Translations under genes and position numbers: made by a program
Shown here: positions 1 to 9,053 of the stretch, piece by piece
Layout of the letters: every line of letters begins with the position of its first letter
How positions within the stretch are numbered: the stretch's first letter is position 1
Notes under the pieces: model-generated
The model's input: only the letters and a program-made list of their open reading frames with translations
What the model was told of the DNA's origin: nothing
Databases searched by the model: none
Assembly: GCF_009193215.1 (NCBI RefSeq)
Contig: NZ_VYVA01000003.1
Coordinates: 1-64,000, forward strand
From: Flavicella marina
Lineage (GTDB): Bacteria > Bacteroidota > Bacteroidia > Flavobacteriales > Flavobacteriaceae
DNA length: 64,000 nt
Direction of reading: 5' to 3'

Positions 1-347
1 AATCCAGCGTGAGAAGCACAAATTTTTACGTTTTTATCTGAGTAGGCAACAGATTGACGAATTTGATCGTAAACTCTACCTGTAGAAAAGTTGGCAAAAG
101 TACCCGTAAAAGGAATATTACCTCCGATGGTAAGTCCAGCCGCAATACCAATCATATTTGCTTCTGCAATACCAATTTGAAAAAAACGATTTGGATTTTC
201 TTCAATAAACTTGTCCATTTTTAAAGAACCAATCAAATCGGCACAAAGTGCCACAACATTAGGGTTTGTTCTTCCTAATTCTGCTAAACCAGCTCCGAAT
301 CCAGAACGTGTATCTTTCGATTCTGTATATGTATATTTTTTCATCAT
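1..347 (-). CDS. Transketolase, C-terminal subunit (partial, cut by the window edge)
   Basis: This is the first ~115 residues of the pyrimidine-binding half of a split transketolase, which moves two-carbon units between sugar phosphates in the non-oxidative pentose phosphate pathway. The translation begins [20 protein letters not shown] and contains the [16 protein letters not shown] stretch, where the Glu activates thiamine diphosphate. Two ATG codons in tandem (345-347 and 342-344) can both serve as start. The N-terminal subunit lies six bases upstream, so the pair is co-transcribed at the end of the xylose operon. The rest of the gene is outside the window. Identification is secure by motif and by its partner. 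Confidence 0.93.
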   Translation of the reverse strand, partial: MMKKYTYTESKDTRSGFGAGLAELGRTNPNVVALCADLIGSLKMDKFIEENPNRFFQIGIAEANMIGIAAGLTIGGNIPFTGTFANFSTGRVYDQIRQSVAYSDKNVKICASHAG

Positions 348-353
348 CAAATT

Positions 354-1199
354 TTAATAGTCACCTATAGTTTCTGTGTTTTGAGAGAGTCCGATTGCCA
401 ATTGTTCGTCATTTGGTGCTTTTCCATGCCAAGCATGTGTATGCATCATAAAATCAACTCCATTTCCCATAACCGTATGTAATAATATACAAATAGGTTT
501 TCCTTTACCTGTTCTAGATTTAGCTTCTTTCAAACCGTTGATAATTGCAGGAAGATCATTTCCTTTTTCAATAGAAATAACATCCCAACCAAAAGCGGTG
601 AATTTTGCACCTAAGTCTCCCATGTTCAAAACATGATCTGTAGATCCATCAATTTGTTGACCGTTAAAATCTATGGTTGCGATTAAATTGTCTACATTTT
701 TTGCTGCAGCGTACATAATTGCTTCCCAGTTTTGACCTTCTTGTAATTCTCCATCACCATGTAAAGTATACACAAGCTGTTTGTCGTTGTTCAGTTTTTT
801 AGCTTGTGCAGCACCAATCCCAACAGACAAACCTTGTCCGAGTGAACCGGAAGCTATTCTTACACCAGGTAATTCTTCATGGGTAGTAGGATGACCTTGT
901 AAGCGAGAGTTTAACAATCTAAAAGTGTTTAATTCAGCTACGGGGAAATAACCACGATGTGCTAAGACACTATAGAATACAGGAGAGATATGGCCGTTAG
1001 ATAAGAAAAATAAATCTTCGTTCGCACCGTTCATATCAAAAGCACCCTCTTTCAATTCCATTATTTCGTTGTACAATGCAACTAGAAACTCGGTACATCC
1101 TAAAGATCCTCCTGGGTGACCAGAATTCACTTTATGTACCATTCGCAAAATATCTCTTCGCGTTTGAAATACTAAGTTATTTAATTCTTGAATCTCCAT
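354..1199 (-). CDS. Transketolase, N-terminal (thiamine diphosphate-binding) subunit
   Basis: 281 residues, the usual size for the separate N-terminal half of two-gene transketolases found in Bacteroidota and archaea. It binds the pyrophosphate and Mg2+ of thiamine diphosphate: GHPGGSLG near residue 30, then GSLGQGLSVGIG and the GDGELQEGQNWEA motif. The reading frame stays open up to 1244, but the ATG at 1197-1199 (MEIQELNN) is the better start, because the longer version would run into the transaldolase stop at 1201-1203. Together with the downstream C-terminal subunit and transaldolase it links xylulose-5-phosphate from xylB to glycolysis. Confidence 0.94.
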   Translation of the reverse strand: MEIQELNNLVFQTRRDILRMVHKVNSGHPGGSLGCTEFLVALYNEIMELKEGAFDMNGANEDLFFLSNGHISPVFYSVLAHRGYFPVAELNTFRLLNSRLQGHPTTHEELPGVRIASGSLGQGLSVGIGAAQAKKLNNDKQLVYTLHGDGELQEGQNWEAIMYAAAKNVDNLIATIDFNGQQIDGSTDHVLNMGDLGAKFTAFGWDVISIEKGNDLPAIINGLKEAKSRTGKGKPICILLHTVMGNGVDFMMHTHAWHGKAPNDEQLAIGLSQNTETIGDY

Positions 1200-1200
1200 A

Positions 1201-1854
1201 TTAGTTTCCTTTGGCGTAATCTTCCAAAAATTTAGCCAAGCCACTGTCTGTTAAAGGGTGTTTCAACAATCCTTCGATAGATGATAAAGGACCTGTCATA
1301 ACATCAGCACCTACTTTTGCACAATTAATAACATGCATAGTATGTCTAACAGATGCTGCTAATATTTCAGTTTCAAATCCATAGTTGTCATAGATCAATC
1401 TGATTTCTTCAATTAAATTGATTCCGTCTGTTGAAATGTCGTCCAAACGTCCTAAAAATGGTGATACATATGTTGCACCAGCTTTTGCTGCCAATAATGC
1501 TTGTCCAGCAGAGAAAACCAATGTTACGTTTGTTCTAATTCCTTTAGAAGAAAAATATTTACATGCTTTTACTCCGTCTTTGATCATCGGTAATTTTACA
1601 ACGATTTGAGGATGTAATGCAGCCAATGCTTCACCTTCTTTTACCATTCCTTCAAAATCTGTAGAAATAACTTCAGCAGAAACATCTCCGTCTACTGCTT
1701 CACAGATATCTAAATAATGTTGTAATTGGTTTTTTTCACCAGTAATACCTTCTTTGGCCATCAATGATGGATTTGTAGTTACTCCGTCTAAAACTCCTAA
1801 ATCTTGTGCTTCTTTAATTTGTTCAAGATTTGCTGTATCGATAAAAAATTTCAT
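1201..1854 (-). CDS. tal: Transaldolase, small TalC/FSA-type
   Basis: 217 residues, the size of the short decameric transaldolase / fructose-6-phosphate aldolase class rather than the ~315-residue TalB class. The start [16 protein letters not shown] and the TTNPSL motif are typical, and the Schiff-base lysine is Lys87 in VVKLPM. It shuttles dihydroxyacetone units in the pentose phosphate pathway. Its stop nearly touches the transketolase start, which indicates translational coupling within the xylose operon. Transaldolase versus fructose-6-phosphate aldolase activity cannot be settled from this reading; the pentose neighbours favour transaldolase. Confidence 0.93.
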   Translation of the reverse strand: MKFFIDTANLEQIKEAQDLGVLDGVTTNPSLMAKEGITGEKNQLQHYLDICEAVDGDVSAEVISTDFEGMVKEGEALAALHPQIVVKLPMIKDGVKACKYFSSKGIRTNVTLVFSAGQALLAAKAGATYVSPFLGRLDDISTDGINLIEEIRLIYDNYGFETEILAASVRHTMHVINCAKVGADVMTGPLSSIEGLLKHPLTDSGLAKFLEDYAKGN

Positions 1855-1894
1855 TCTAATTTATAGTTTTGGTTTGTTTCCAAACCGATTTAAT

Positions 1895-3319
1895 TTATTG
1901 TTTTTTGTCCCAAAGGTTCTCCATTTCTTCTAGAGTTTTACCTTTAGTTTCAGGTACATATTTCAAAATAAATAGTGCTGCTAAAATGCTCATAATTCCA
2001 TATATCCAATAGGCAAACCCATGATTGAATTGCTCCGTTAAGTATGAATTGTCATTCATCATTGGGAAAGTTAGCGATACTAGGTAGTTAGAAATCCACT
2101 GCGCAGCAACGGCAACAGCCAAGGCTCTTCCTCTAATTTTGTTTGGAAAAATTTCAGCCAATAAAACCCAGGCAACTGGTCCCCAACTTACAGCGAAACT
2201 AGCTACATACAACATCATACAGAAAAGTGCGATATAACCTGAACCTTCTGCAAAGAATACAAATCCTAACGAAAGCATAGCTACAGCCATTCCAGCTGCA
2301 CCGATAATCATTAAAGGCTTTCTACCATATTTGTCTACTGTTTTTACAGCAATAATGGTAAATAAGAAGTTTACAATTCCAACAATTATAGTCATCAGTA
2401 AAGCACTATCTGTTCCTGATGAAATGGTTTTAAATATCTCTGGAGCGTAATATAGAACCACATTGATACCAACAAATTGTTGAAATACTGAAATCAATAC
2501 TCCAATGATAATAACCAACCAACCAAATGATAAAATATGTCCAGAAGTTTTTTCGTTCATCGAAGCTTTTATTTCTTCTAGAATTGAGTTTCCTTCTTTT
2601 TCTCCGTTTACTTTGATCAAAACATCTAACGCTTCTTTTGGTTTGTTTTGCAGCATTAAAGATCTTGGCGTGTCTGGAACTAAAAATAGTAGTCCAAGAA
2701 ACAGTCCAGCAGGGATAACTTCTGATGCAAACATCCATCTCCAACCAATTGCATTTAGCCATTCATCAGAACCACCTGCTCTAGAAATAAAATAGTTTAC
2801 AAAATAAACAACCATAAAACCACCTACGATAGCAAGCTGGTTAAATGACACTAATTTTCCTCTGCTATCAGCGGGTGCAATTTCTGCAATGTACAAGGGA
2901 GAAAGCATTGATGCTAGTCCTACACCAACTCCTCCAATGATTCTGTAAATGATAAAAACTGTAGATAAAGTATGGTCACCTTCTCCAATTGGAGAAATCA
3001 GCATTTCTGGCATTGCAGAACCTAATGCAGAAATTAAAAATAATACTGCAGCCAGTATCAATCCTTTTTTTCTTCCTAATTTTTTACTGATGATTCCACC
3101 AAAAACACCGCCAATTACACAACCGATCAATGCGCTTGATACGAGAAATCCTTTAAAGGCACTTGCGGCTGTTTCGCTTAATCCCTTTGGTATAACAAAA
3201 AAGTGATCTAGAGAACCTACGGTTCCTGAGATTACACCTGTGTCATACCCGAATAATAAGCCCCCTAATGTGGCTACTAAGGTTAGTTTTAAAAGGTAGC
3301 TAGAATTTGCTTTATCCAT
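1895..3319 (-). CDS. xylE: Sugar:H+ symporter, major facilitator superfamily (xylose permease)
   Basis: 474 residues with twelve predicted membrane segments and the sugar-porter signatures: GGLLFGYDTGVISG in helix 1, GRKKG and GRKP between helices 2/3 and 8/9, VPDTPRSL after helix 6, and PETKGKTLEEME at the C-terminus. These define the XylE/GLUT family, which couples inward proton flow to sugar import across the inner membrane. It sits between xylA and transaldolase, so xylose is the most likely substrate, although arabinose or glucose cannot be excluded. A strong hairpin lies just upstream (3353-3392), so its expression may differ from that of xylA. Confidence 0.9.
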   Translation of the reverse strand: MDKANSSYLLKLTLVATLGGLLFGYDTGVISGTVGSLDHFFVIPKGLSETAASAFKGFLVSSALIGCVIGGVFGGIISKKLGRKKGLILAAVLFLISALGSAMPEMLISPIGEGDHTLSTVFIIYRIIGGVGVGLASMLSPLYIAEIAPADSRGKLVSFNQLAIVGGFMVVYFVNYFISRAGGSDEWLNAIGWRWMFASEVIPAGLFLGLLFLVPDTPRSLMLQNKPKEALDVLIKVNGEKEGNSILEEIKASMNEKTSGHILSFGWLVIIIGVLISVFQQFVGINVVLYYAPEIFKTISSGTDSALLMTIIVGIVNFLFTIIAVKTVDKYGRKPLMIIGAAGMAVAMLSLGFVFFAEGSGYIALFCMMLYVASFAVSWGPVAWVLLAEIFPNKIRGRALAVAVAAQWISNYLVSLTFPMMNDNSYLTEQFNHGFAYWIYGIMSILAALFILKYVPETKGKTLEEMENLWDKKQ

Positions 3320-3352
3320 GTTTTTGACGTTTAAGTTAGTTAGTTTATTTCA

Positions 3353-3392
3353 AAACAACAGGGTGTATAATTGCTCATACACCCTGTTGTTT
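3353..3392 (-). terminator. Stem-loop between xylA and the symporter gene
   Basis: A perfect 16-bp inverted repeat (3353-3368 against 3377-3392) with an 8-nt loop begins 5 bases beyond the xylA stop. On the minus strand it is followed by only a short T run (TTTG), so it is a weak terminator or an mRNA 3'-end protector that could lower expression of the downstream symporter and pentose phosphate genes relative to xylAB. Confidence 0.7.
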
Positions 3393-3397
3393 CTTGG

Positions 3398-4729
3398 TTA
3401 TATATTTTCGTTTACAATATTTTCAAATAGTTCTTGTTTACCACTGATGTTTGGTAATTCACCATTTTCTTTTGCAATAGCATAAAGATCTTCGAAAGAT
3501 AATTTTCCTTCTTCGAATTCTTTTCCTTTTCCAGAGTCAAAAGAGCTGTAACGATTTTCTCTCAATTCGTTGTATTTAGATTCTTTCATGATTTTATCTG
3601 CAATGATTAATCCTCTTGCAAAAGTATCAGCACCACCAATATGAGCTAAGAAAACATCTTCTAAGTCAGTTGAGTTTCTTCTGATTTTTGCATCAAAATT
3701 CACTCCTCCACCTTGCAATCCACCAGCTTTTAAAAACACCAACATTGCTTCAGCAGTTTCTTGAATATTGTTTGGAAATTGATCTGTATCCCATCCGTTT
3801 TGGTAATCTCCTCTGTTCGCATCAATACTACCTAACATACCTGCTTGCGCAGCAACATCCATTTCGTGTTGCATGGTATGGCTTGCTAAAGTAGCATGGT
3901 TTACTTCTAAGTTGATTTTGAAATCGTCTTGTAAGTTGTGCTTGTTTAAGAATCCAACCACGGTTGCTGCATCAAAATCATATTGGTGTTTTGTTGGTTC
4001 CATTGGTTTTGGCTCGATAAAGAAATTTCCTTTAAAACCTTTACCTCTAGCATAATCTTTTGCCAATCCTAAAAATTGTCCCATATGGTTTAATTCACGT
4101 CCCATATCTGTGTTTAATAAAGACATATAACCTTCACGTCCACCCCAGAATACGTAGTTTTCACCGCCTAATTCCATAGTAGCGTCTAAAGCTAGTTTTA
4201 TTTGACCACCAGCTCTGGCAACTACGTCAAAGTTTGGATTTGTAGAGGCTCCATTCATGTATCTTGGATTAGAAAAACAGTTTGCAGTACCCCATAATAA
4301 TTTCACACCAGAAGCTGCTTGTTTTTCTTTTAAGTAAGCAACAATTTCTTTTAAACGTGCTTCAGATTCTTCAAAAGTAGCCCCTTCTTGAATTAAATCA
4401 AAATCGTGGAAACAGTAGTAGTCAAATCCCATCTTCGTAATAAATTCAAAAGCTGCATCGGCTTTGTCTTTTGCGGCCTGAACAGGGTCAGTATTTTGGT
4501 CCCATTCAAAATTTTGTGTACCAGGTCCAAAAGGGTCAGAACCTTGTCCACAGAATGTATGCCAGTAAGCGATAGAAAACTTAAAATGTTCTCTCATCGT
4601 TTTTCCAGCAATCACTTGATCTGGGTTGTAATACTTATAAGCTAATGGGTTTTTTGAATCTTTCCCTTCAAACTTAATCTCTCCAATTCCTTTGAAGTAC
4701 TCTTTACTTCCGATTGTTAACTTAGACAT
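3398..4729 (-). CDS. xylA: Xylose isomerase
   Basis: 443 residues, the class II length. It interconverts D-xylose and D-xylulose in the cytoplasm using two divalent metals. Visible signatures are the catalytic His in CFHDFDL, the VFWGGREGY signature that leads to the metal ligands, [18 protein letters not shown], and [15 protein letters not shown] with further ligands. It is 18 bases downstream of xylB and upstream of the symporter gene, completing the isomerase route of xylose catabolism. The ATG at 4727-4729 ([12 protein letters not shown]) matches the usual N-terminus. Confidence 0.98.
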   Translation of the reverse strand: MSKLTIGSKEYFKGIGEIKFEGKDSKNPLAYKYYNPDQVIAGKTMREHFKFSIAYWHTFCGQGSDPFGPGTQNFEWDQNTDPVQAAKDKADAAFEFITKMGFDYYCFHDFDLIQEGATFEESEARLKEIVAYLKEKQAASGVKLLWGTANCFSNPRYMNGASTNPNFDVVARAGGQIKLALDATMELGGENYVFWGGREGYMSLLNTDMGRELNHMGQFLGLAKDYARGKGFKGNFFIEPKPMEPTKHQYDFDAATVVGFLNKHNLQDDFKINLEVNHATLASHTMQHEMDVAAQAGMLGSIDANRGDYQNGWDTDQFPNNIQETAEAMLVFLKAGGLQGGGVNFDAKIRRNSTDLEDVFLAHIGGADTFARGLIIADKIMKESKYNELRENRYSSFDSGKGKEFEEGKLSFEDLYAIAKENGELPNISGKQELFENIVNENI

Positions 4730-4747
4730 ATGATATAATTTATTTTG

Positions 4748-6226
4748 TTATTTGATTAGATTTTCTAATGTGGCTTTCCATGCATTGTAGGCCTCTACAT
4801 AAGGCGCTTTATTTTGCAAAGGCTTATAAGTCATTACATGGTCGTTTTGTGTGATGTTGTCTCCGAATTTTTTGAAGTCTCCATCTGTCAATCCTGCTGC
4901 TCTTGCCGCTCCAACAGACCCTGTTGTGTTGTATATTTCTATTTCATGACCAATTAGAGTGGCTACTGTATTTGAGAATATTTCAGAACGGAAAAGATTG
5001 TCGTTTCCTGCTCTAATTACATTGATAACAGCGTTATCATTTTTCAATATATCCATTCCATAAACGAACGAAAATGCAATACCTTCAAGCGCCGCACGAT
5101 ACATGTGTGCATCTGAATGTTTGTTGAAGTTTAAATTGCAGTATTGAGAACCTACATTTTTATTGTTTAAAATTCTTTCAGCTCCATTTCCGAATGGTAT
5201 CACAATCAATCCCTCAGAGCCAACAGGTACTTCTCCTGCTTTATTGTTCATCTCTTCATACGAATCAGCTGCTAAATTGTCTTTCATCCAACGGTATTGT
5301 ATTCCAGAACCATTGATGCACATTAGTTTTCCTAAAATTTGATTGTCTTTAGAGTAATTTACATGTGCGAAATTGTTTATTCTAGAAGATTCTTTTGACT
5401 TTTTCGAATTCGTTACTGCATAAATAACTCCAGAAGTACCTCCCGTTGCTGCGACTTCTCCATGATTGAATACATTTAAAGAAAGCGCGTTGTTGGGTTG
5501 ATCCCCTGCACGATAATTTACGGTAGCACCAACAGGAATACCAGATTCCTCGGCTCCTTTTTGATTAACAGTTCCTTGATTGCTAAAATTTTCTACAATA
5601 TCAGGTGTCAATGAAGGATCAATACCATAGTTTTCTAAAAGAAAATCAGCCACAGAATCCGCCTCGTAATCCCACAAAATTCCTTCGGATAATCCATTTT
5701 TAGTAGTGTTAAAAATACCTGTTAATTTGTAGGCGATATAATCACCTGGTAGCATGTACTTGTAGATTTTGTCATAGGTTTCTTTTTCGTTGTCAAGAAC
5801 CCACTTTAACTTAGAAGCAGTAAAATTCCCTGGTGAGTTTAAAAGTTTTGCAGCGCAAACATCCTCTCCAATAGTTTCAAAAGCTTTATTTCCAATTTCT
5901 ATAGCCCTACTATCACACCAAATGATTGAATCTCTTAAAGGAGTTCCGTTTTTGTCTACAACAACCAAACCATGCATTTGGTAAGAAATTCCGATACCTG
6001 TAATTTTTGTTGCATCAATTCTAGATTCCTTGATTGCTCTTTTAGAAGCAATGCAAGCATATTTCCACCAAGTATCGGGATTTTGTTCAGCCCAATCTGC
6101 ATGAATAGCATTAATTTCCATTTCACTTTTTGGCTCATGAACTGCCGCTAGATTTTCTCCTGTACTTGCGTTTACAACGGCTACCTTAACGGAAGAACTT
6201 CCTATGTCAAATCCTATATAATACAA
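4748..6226 (-). CDS. xylB: Xylulokinase (FGGY kinase)
   Basis: 492 residues of the FGGY carbohydrate kinase fold. The N-terminal phosphate loop reads MYYIGFDIGSSSVKVAV, YQMHGLV marks the substrate region, and the second domain has the phosphate motif AATGGTSGVIYA and a late GSVGAARAAG adenosine-site motif. It phosphorylates D-xylulose to xylulose-5-phosphate. It is the first gene of the leftward xylose operon, faces the LacI-type regulator and has its own TAATTTTG promoter box at 6253-6260. FGGY kinases of related pentoses look alike, but the neighbouring xylA supports xylulose. Confidence 0.95.
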   Translation of the reverse strand: MYYIGFDIGSSSVKVAVVNASTGENLAAVHEPKSEMEINAIHADWAEQNPDTWWKYACIASKRAIKESRIDATKITGIGISYQMHGLVVVDKNGTPLRDSIIWCDSRAIEIGNKAFETIGEDVCAAKLLNSPGNFTASKLKWVLDNEKETYDKIYKYMLPGDYIAYKLTGIFNTTKNGLSEGILWDYEADSVADFLLENYGIDPSLTPDIVENFSNQGTVNQKGAEESGIPVGATVNYRAGDQPNNALSLNVFNHGEVAATGGTSGVIYAVTNSKKSKESSRINNFAHVNYSKDNQILGKLMCINGSGIQYRWMKDNLAADSYEEMNNKAGEVPVGSEGLIVIPFGNGAERILNNKNVGSQYCNLNFNKHSDAHMYRAALEGIAFSFVYGMDILKNDNAVINVIRAGNDNLFRSEIFSNTVATLIGHEIEIYNTTGSVGAARAAGLTDGDFKKFGDNITQNDHVMTYKPLQNKAPYVEAYNAWKATLENLIK

Positions 6227-6252
6227 TGCTGCTATTTTTTAAGTTAGTGAGT

Positions 6253-6260
6253 CAAAATTA
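6253..6260 (-). promoter_or_regulatory. -7 promoter box of the xylose operon
   Basis: TAATTTTG on the minus strand matches the Bacteroidota sigma consensus TAnnTTTG and lies 27 bases upstream of the xylB start. No convincing -33 TTTG was found at ideal spacing. Confidence 0.6.
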
Positions 6261-6383
6261 TAGGATACCATAGATTAAATCATGCAAGGAAGTATGATTT
6301 GTTTAGATTGATCGTTTTTAGATAGGGCAGTTTTTCTTCTTAAAGCTATACTTTTACTGGTGTTTTGTGTTTTAACCATGTCC

Positions 6384-6399
6384 ACTTAAACGATTAAGT
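6384..6399. promoter_or_regulatory. Putative LacI-family operator in the xylB-regulator gap
   Basis: ACTTAAACGATTAAGT is a 16-bp palindrome broken only at the innermost A/A pair and centred on CG, the hallmark of LacI/GalR-family operators. It sits between the divergent xylB and regulator genes, about 65 bp before the regulator's -7 box and 124 bp before that of xylB. The assignment to the adjacent regulator is inference from position. Confidence 0.6.
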
Positions 6400-6464
6400 A
6401 AAATTTGTGTTCCTGTTTTTTAAGTTTGTAATGGGGGACTGTAATAATTGTCGATTAATTTGAA

Positions 6465-6472
6465 TAGATTTG
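6465..6472 (+). promoter_or_regulatory. -7 promoter box of the LacI-family regulator
   Basis: TAGATTTG fits TAnnTTTG and lies 22 bases before the ATG at 6495. Confidence 0.55.
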
Positions 6473-6494
6473 TTTTAGTAAGTATTGAGTTTTT

Positions 6495-7532
6495 ATGATA
6501 ACGATTAAGGAAATAGCCGAATTGGCTCAAGTATCTACGGGTACTGTAGATAGGGTGATTCATAACAGGTCTGGAGTGTCTGAAAAAACGGCGAAGAGAA
6601 TCCGATTATTACTAGATCAACATAAGTTTAAACTCAACGATGTTGCTAGTAAGTTGGCAAATCGAAAAAAATATACATTAGCCACATTGCTTCCTGCTTT
6701 TGATAATCAAAATTCGTTTTGGAAATCTCCCTATTTAGGAGTTCTGAAAGCGAAGGAAGAGGTGGGTTTTTATGGAGTTCAAACCCTAAGTTTTGCATTC
6801 AATCAATTCGATGCTAGTACCTATCTTGCTCAATTTGATTTGATGATGAAGTCGAAGCCAGATGCTGTGGTTTTGGTGCCTACTTTTAAAGCAGAAACTA
6901 AAATAATAGTAGCAGCTTTAGACAAAGAAGAGATTCCGTATTTGTTTTTAAATACAGATATAGAAGGGTGTAAAAATTTGTCTTATGTAGGTCAAGATGC
7001 TTATAGGAGTGGAAAACTAGTCGGTAAATTGTTGCATGTTAGCATGTCAATTTCAGCGGAATTCTTGGTAGTGAATTATCGAGAAAATATAGACAATTAT
7101 CGTGCTATCTCAGATAGAATGGAAGGTGTTGCATCTTATTTTGAAGATAAAAATATAGCGATAGATGTTCATAATCTTACGTTGAATACGCTAGATAATT
7201 TAAAAACAATACGTGACCAACTTAGAGGTTGTCTAGATAAAAATCCAACCATAAAGGGATTGTATGTTCCGTCTAGTCAGGTATCAAAAGTTGTTGCTGC
7301 ATTAAGTAAGGATTGTCTGAAAGAGTTAGTTGTGATAGGGCATGATACAACTGATGAAAATTTAAAATTTTTAAAGAAGGATTTAATTACCTATCTGATA
7401 TCTCAAAAGTCATTTGAGCAAGGGTATGATGCAATTCAGTGTATGTCAGATTATTTATTGCAAAATAAGCAGCCCGAACAAAGAATTTTGTCGCCCTTAG
7501 AAATTGTTACAGCTGAAAACTATTATTCTTAA
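6495..7532 (+). CDS. LacI-family transcriptional regulator of the xylose operon
   Basis: 345 residues. The N-terminus is a LacI helix-turn-helix (ITIKEIAELAQVSTGTVDRV, residues 2-21) with the hinge near residue 50; the rest is a periplasmic-binding-protein-like sugar sensor domain (roughly residues 60-335). It is divergent from xylB and next to a CG-centred palindrome, so it most likely controls the xylose genes. The effector is unknown; xylose or a derivative is the natural guess. It is a different family from the AraC-type XylR of E. coli and the ROK-type XylR of Bacillus, so no gene symbol is given. Confidence 0.88.
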   Translation: MITIKEIAELAQVSTGTVDRVIHNRSGVSEKTAKRIRLLLDQHKFKLNDVASKLANRKKYTLATLLPAFDNQNSFWKSPYLGVLKAKEEVGFYGVQTLSFAFNQFDASTYLAQFDLMMKSKPDAVVLVPTFKAETKIIVAALDKEEIPYLFLNTDIEGCKNLSYVGQDAYRSGKLVGKLLHVSMSISAEFLVVNYRENIDNYRAISDRMEGVASYFEDKNIAIDVHNLTLNTLDNLKTIRDQLRGCLDKNPTIKGLYVPSSQVSKVVAALSKDCLKELVVIGHDTTDENLKFLKKDLITYLISQKSFEQGYDAIQCMSDYLLQNKQPEQRILSPLEIVTAENYYS

Positions 7533-7547
7533 TGAATAGAGAAAAAT

Positions 7548-7582
7548 AAAAAAGGTCAATAAATTAATGATTGACCTTTTTT
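7548..7582. terminator. Bidirectional terminator between convergent genes
   Basis: A perfect 13-bp stem (7548-7560 with 7570-7582) is flanked by A and T runs on both sides. It lies between the regulator stop at 7532 and the convergent rubredoxin gene stop at 7603, so it can end transcription in both directions. Confidence 0.85.
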
Positions 7583-7602
7583 GTTTTATAAAATTAACTT
7601 TT

Positions 7603-9033
7603 TTACACAGCTGTTTTTTCGAATTGAGTTTTAGCTCCCTCACATACATTACATACATAGTCATCTGGAAGTTCTTCGAATTCTGTATGGGGTGGTATGT
7701 TGGCTTTTTCATCACCATATGTGCTATCGTATATTGTCATACAATCTGAACATTGATATACTTCAACCTTTTCATTAACTTCTTTTTTTACCTTTTTGTC
7801 TTGTATTTCTTGTGGCGTATCTCCCAATTGATCGAAATACATTTTACTCAATTCCATGAGTAATCCCGGTAGTTCAATTTTATCAACATCTTGAGCATAG
7901 ACAATATAATCTTGCGTGTTTGGGTCGAAATTCTTAGAGTACAAAACGTTAAATGTAGGTCTTACTTGAAAGTTTTTGACAATGTCTGGTGTTTTGTTTT
8001 TTTCAACCATAGCTGTCGTGAAATACGAATTGTTTTGACCGAAATTACTGATTCCAAAAGTCATTCCGTATGTGCTGATGTCATTTTGGTCAAAGCTTTT
8101 AACGATAAATTCTTTTAGGCTTAAGGCTTCTGGATCTGCAACAGGTATGTGCCAATTCATTTCTAGTGATGAATGTCTTACATTGATTCCTCTTTTTCCT
8201 AAGAATTTTTCTAAAGTAAGTTTGTCTTCTTGGTAAATACCTTTTACGATAAAAGATTTCCAAGATGTCAGACATATTTTACCAACTTTATGGTCTAAAC
8301 AAAATTCTGAAAAGTCTTTTAGAAAGGTTAAATCGTATTTGTTGTTTCTCCAATACAAACCTAACCAATATCGATTGATTCCCATTTTGTTCATTCCTTC
8401 ATAATAAGGAAAGGGTTCGAAAGGAATTACCAAGTCTTTTTCTATAGTGCGATTGTTTGTTTCTAAATTGGCATTCACTAAATCAAACAACTCTTCAACA
8501 TCATCAGCATCAGTATATATTTCTTCGATCTCTTTTGAGATTTTATGAATGTCATAGCTAAAGATAAGTACTGGATAAAATACAGATTCTTCCCAGTGTG
8601 GGAGTTTTAAATTCAAATACCAATAGTCTTCATGTTCAGAGGCTATAAAATTTAATTCTCCACTAAATATTGGAACCAATTGTTGTTTTGGGTCAGTTAT
8701 GTTGATTTTAAGCTTAGGAGAGTATCTGAAATTCTCGAGTATGTACAAATATTTTACACCATTTAACCAAGGTGTGTTTTTAAAGATGTCGGTAGAAACA
8801 TAAGAACATACGATATTTTGAAAAGATGCTTCCGATACCGTGTCCATTGTTAAATCCGGAAATTGCTCTAGAATTTCTTTGTCTGATTCGTTAATTGGCA
8901 GATTGATATCTTGTCTTGATCCAAAAGAAATTTCTTTCAAACCCAAGGCTTCAGCTAATTCAATGACTCTTTTCAATTCACTAGGCGACAATACACCTCC
9001 TTTTATGAATATTCTTTGTAATTCGTTTGTCAT
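7603..9033 (-). CDS. Nitrite/sulfite reductase-like protein fused to C-terminal rubredoxin
   Basis: 476 residues. The N-terminal stretch (IFIKGGVLSPSELKRVIELA then GSRQDINLPI) resembles the ferredoxin-like half domain of nitrite and sulfite reductases; compare GGEITPQQL and GGQRIDM in the NirB of this window. A second related half domain may start near residue 215. The CX5C and CX3C cysteines that hold siroheme and [4Fe-4S] are absent, so no siroheme catalysis is expected. The last ~55 residues are a rubredoxin with two iron-binding knuckles (YQCSDCM and YVCNVCEGA). It starts 20 bases after the nitrate reductase gene, which suggests an electron carrier or maturation partner of that enzyme. 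The role is inferred, not known. Confidence 0.75.
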   Translation of the reverse strand: MTNELQRIFIKGGVLSPSELKRVIELAEALGLKEISFGSRQDINLPINESDKEILEQFPDLTMDTVSEASFQNIVCSYVSTDIFKNTPWLNGVKYLYILENFRYSPKLKINITDPKQQLVPIFSGELNFIASEHEDYWYLNLKLPHWEESVFYPVLIFSYDIHKISKEIEEIYTDADDVEELFDLVNANLETNNRTIEKDLVIPFEPFPYYEGMNKMGINRYWLGLYWRNNKYDLTFLKDFSEFCLDHKVGKICLTSWKSFIVKGIYQEDKLTLEKFLGKRGINVRHSSLEMNWHIPVADPEALSLKEFIVKSFDQNDISTYGMTFGISNFGQNNSYFTTAMVEKNKTPDIVKNFQVRPTFNVLYSKNFDPNTQDYIVYAQDVDKIELPGLLMELSKMYFDQLGDTPQEIQDKKVKKEVNEKVEVYQCSDCMTIYDSTYGDEKANIPPHTEFEELPDDYVCNVCEGAKTQFEKTAV

Positions 9034-9053
9034 ATCGATGTCTTTTTATGGAC

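Noticed and set aside
3326-3336. CGTTTAAGT half site before the sugar symporter gene
   Set aside because: It matches one half of the LacI operator, but the other half is absent.
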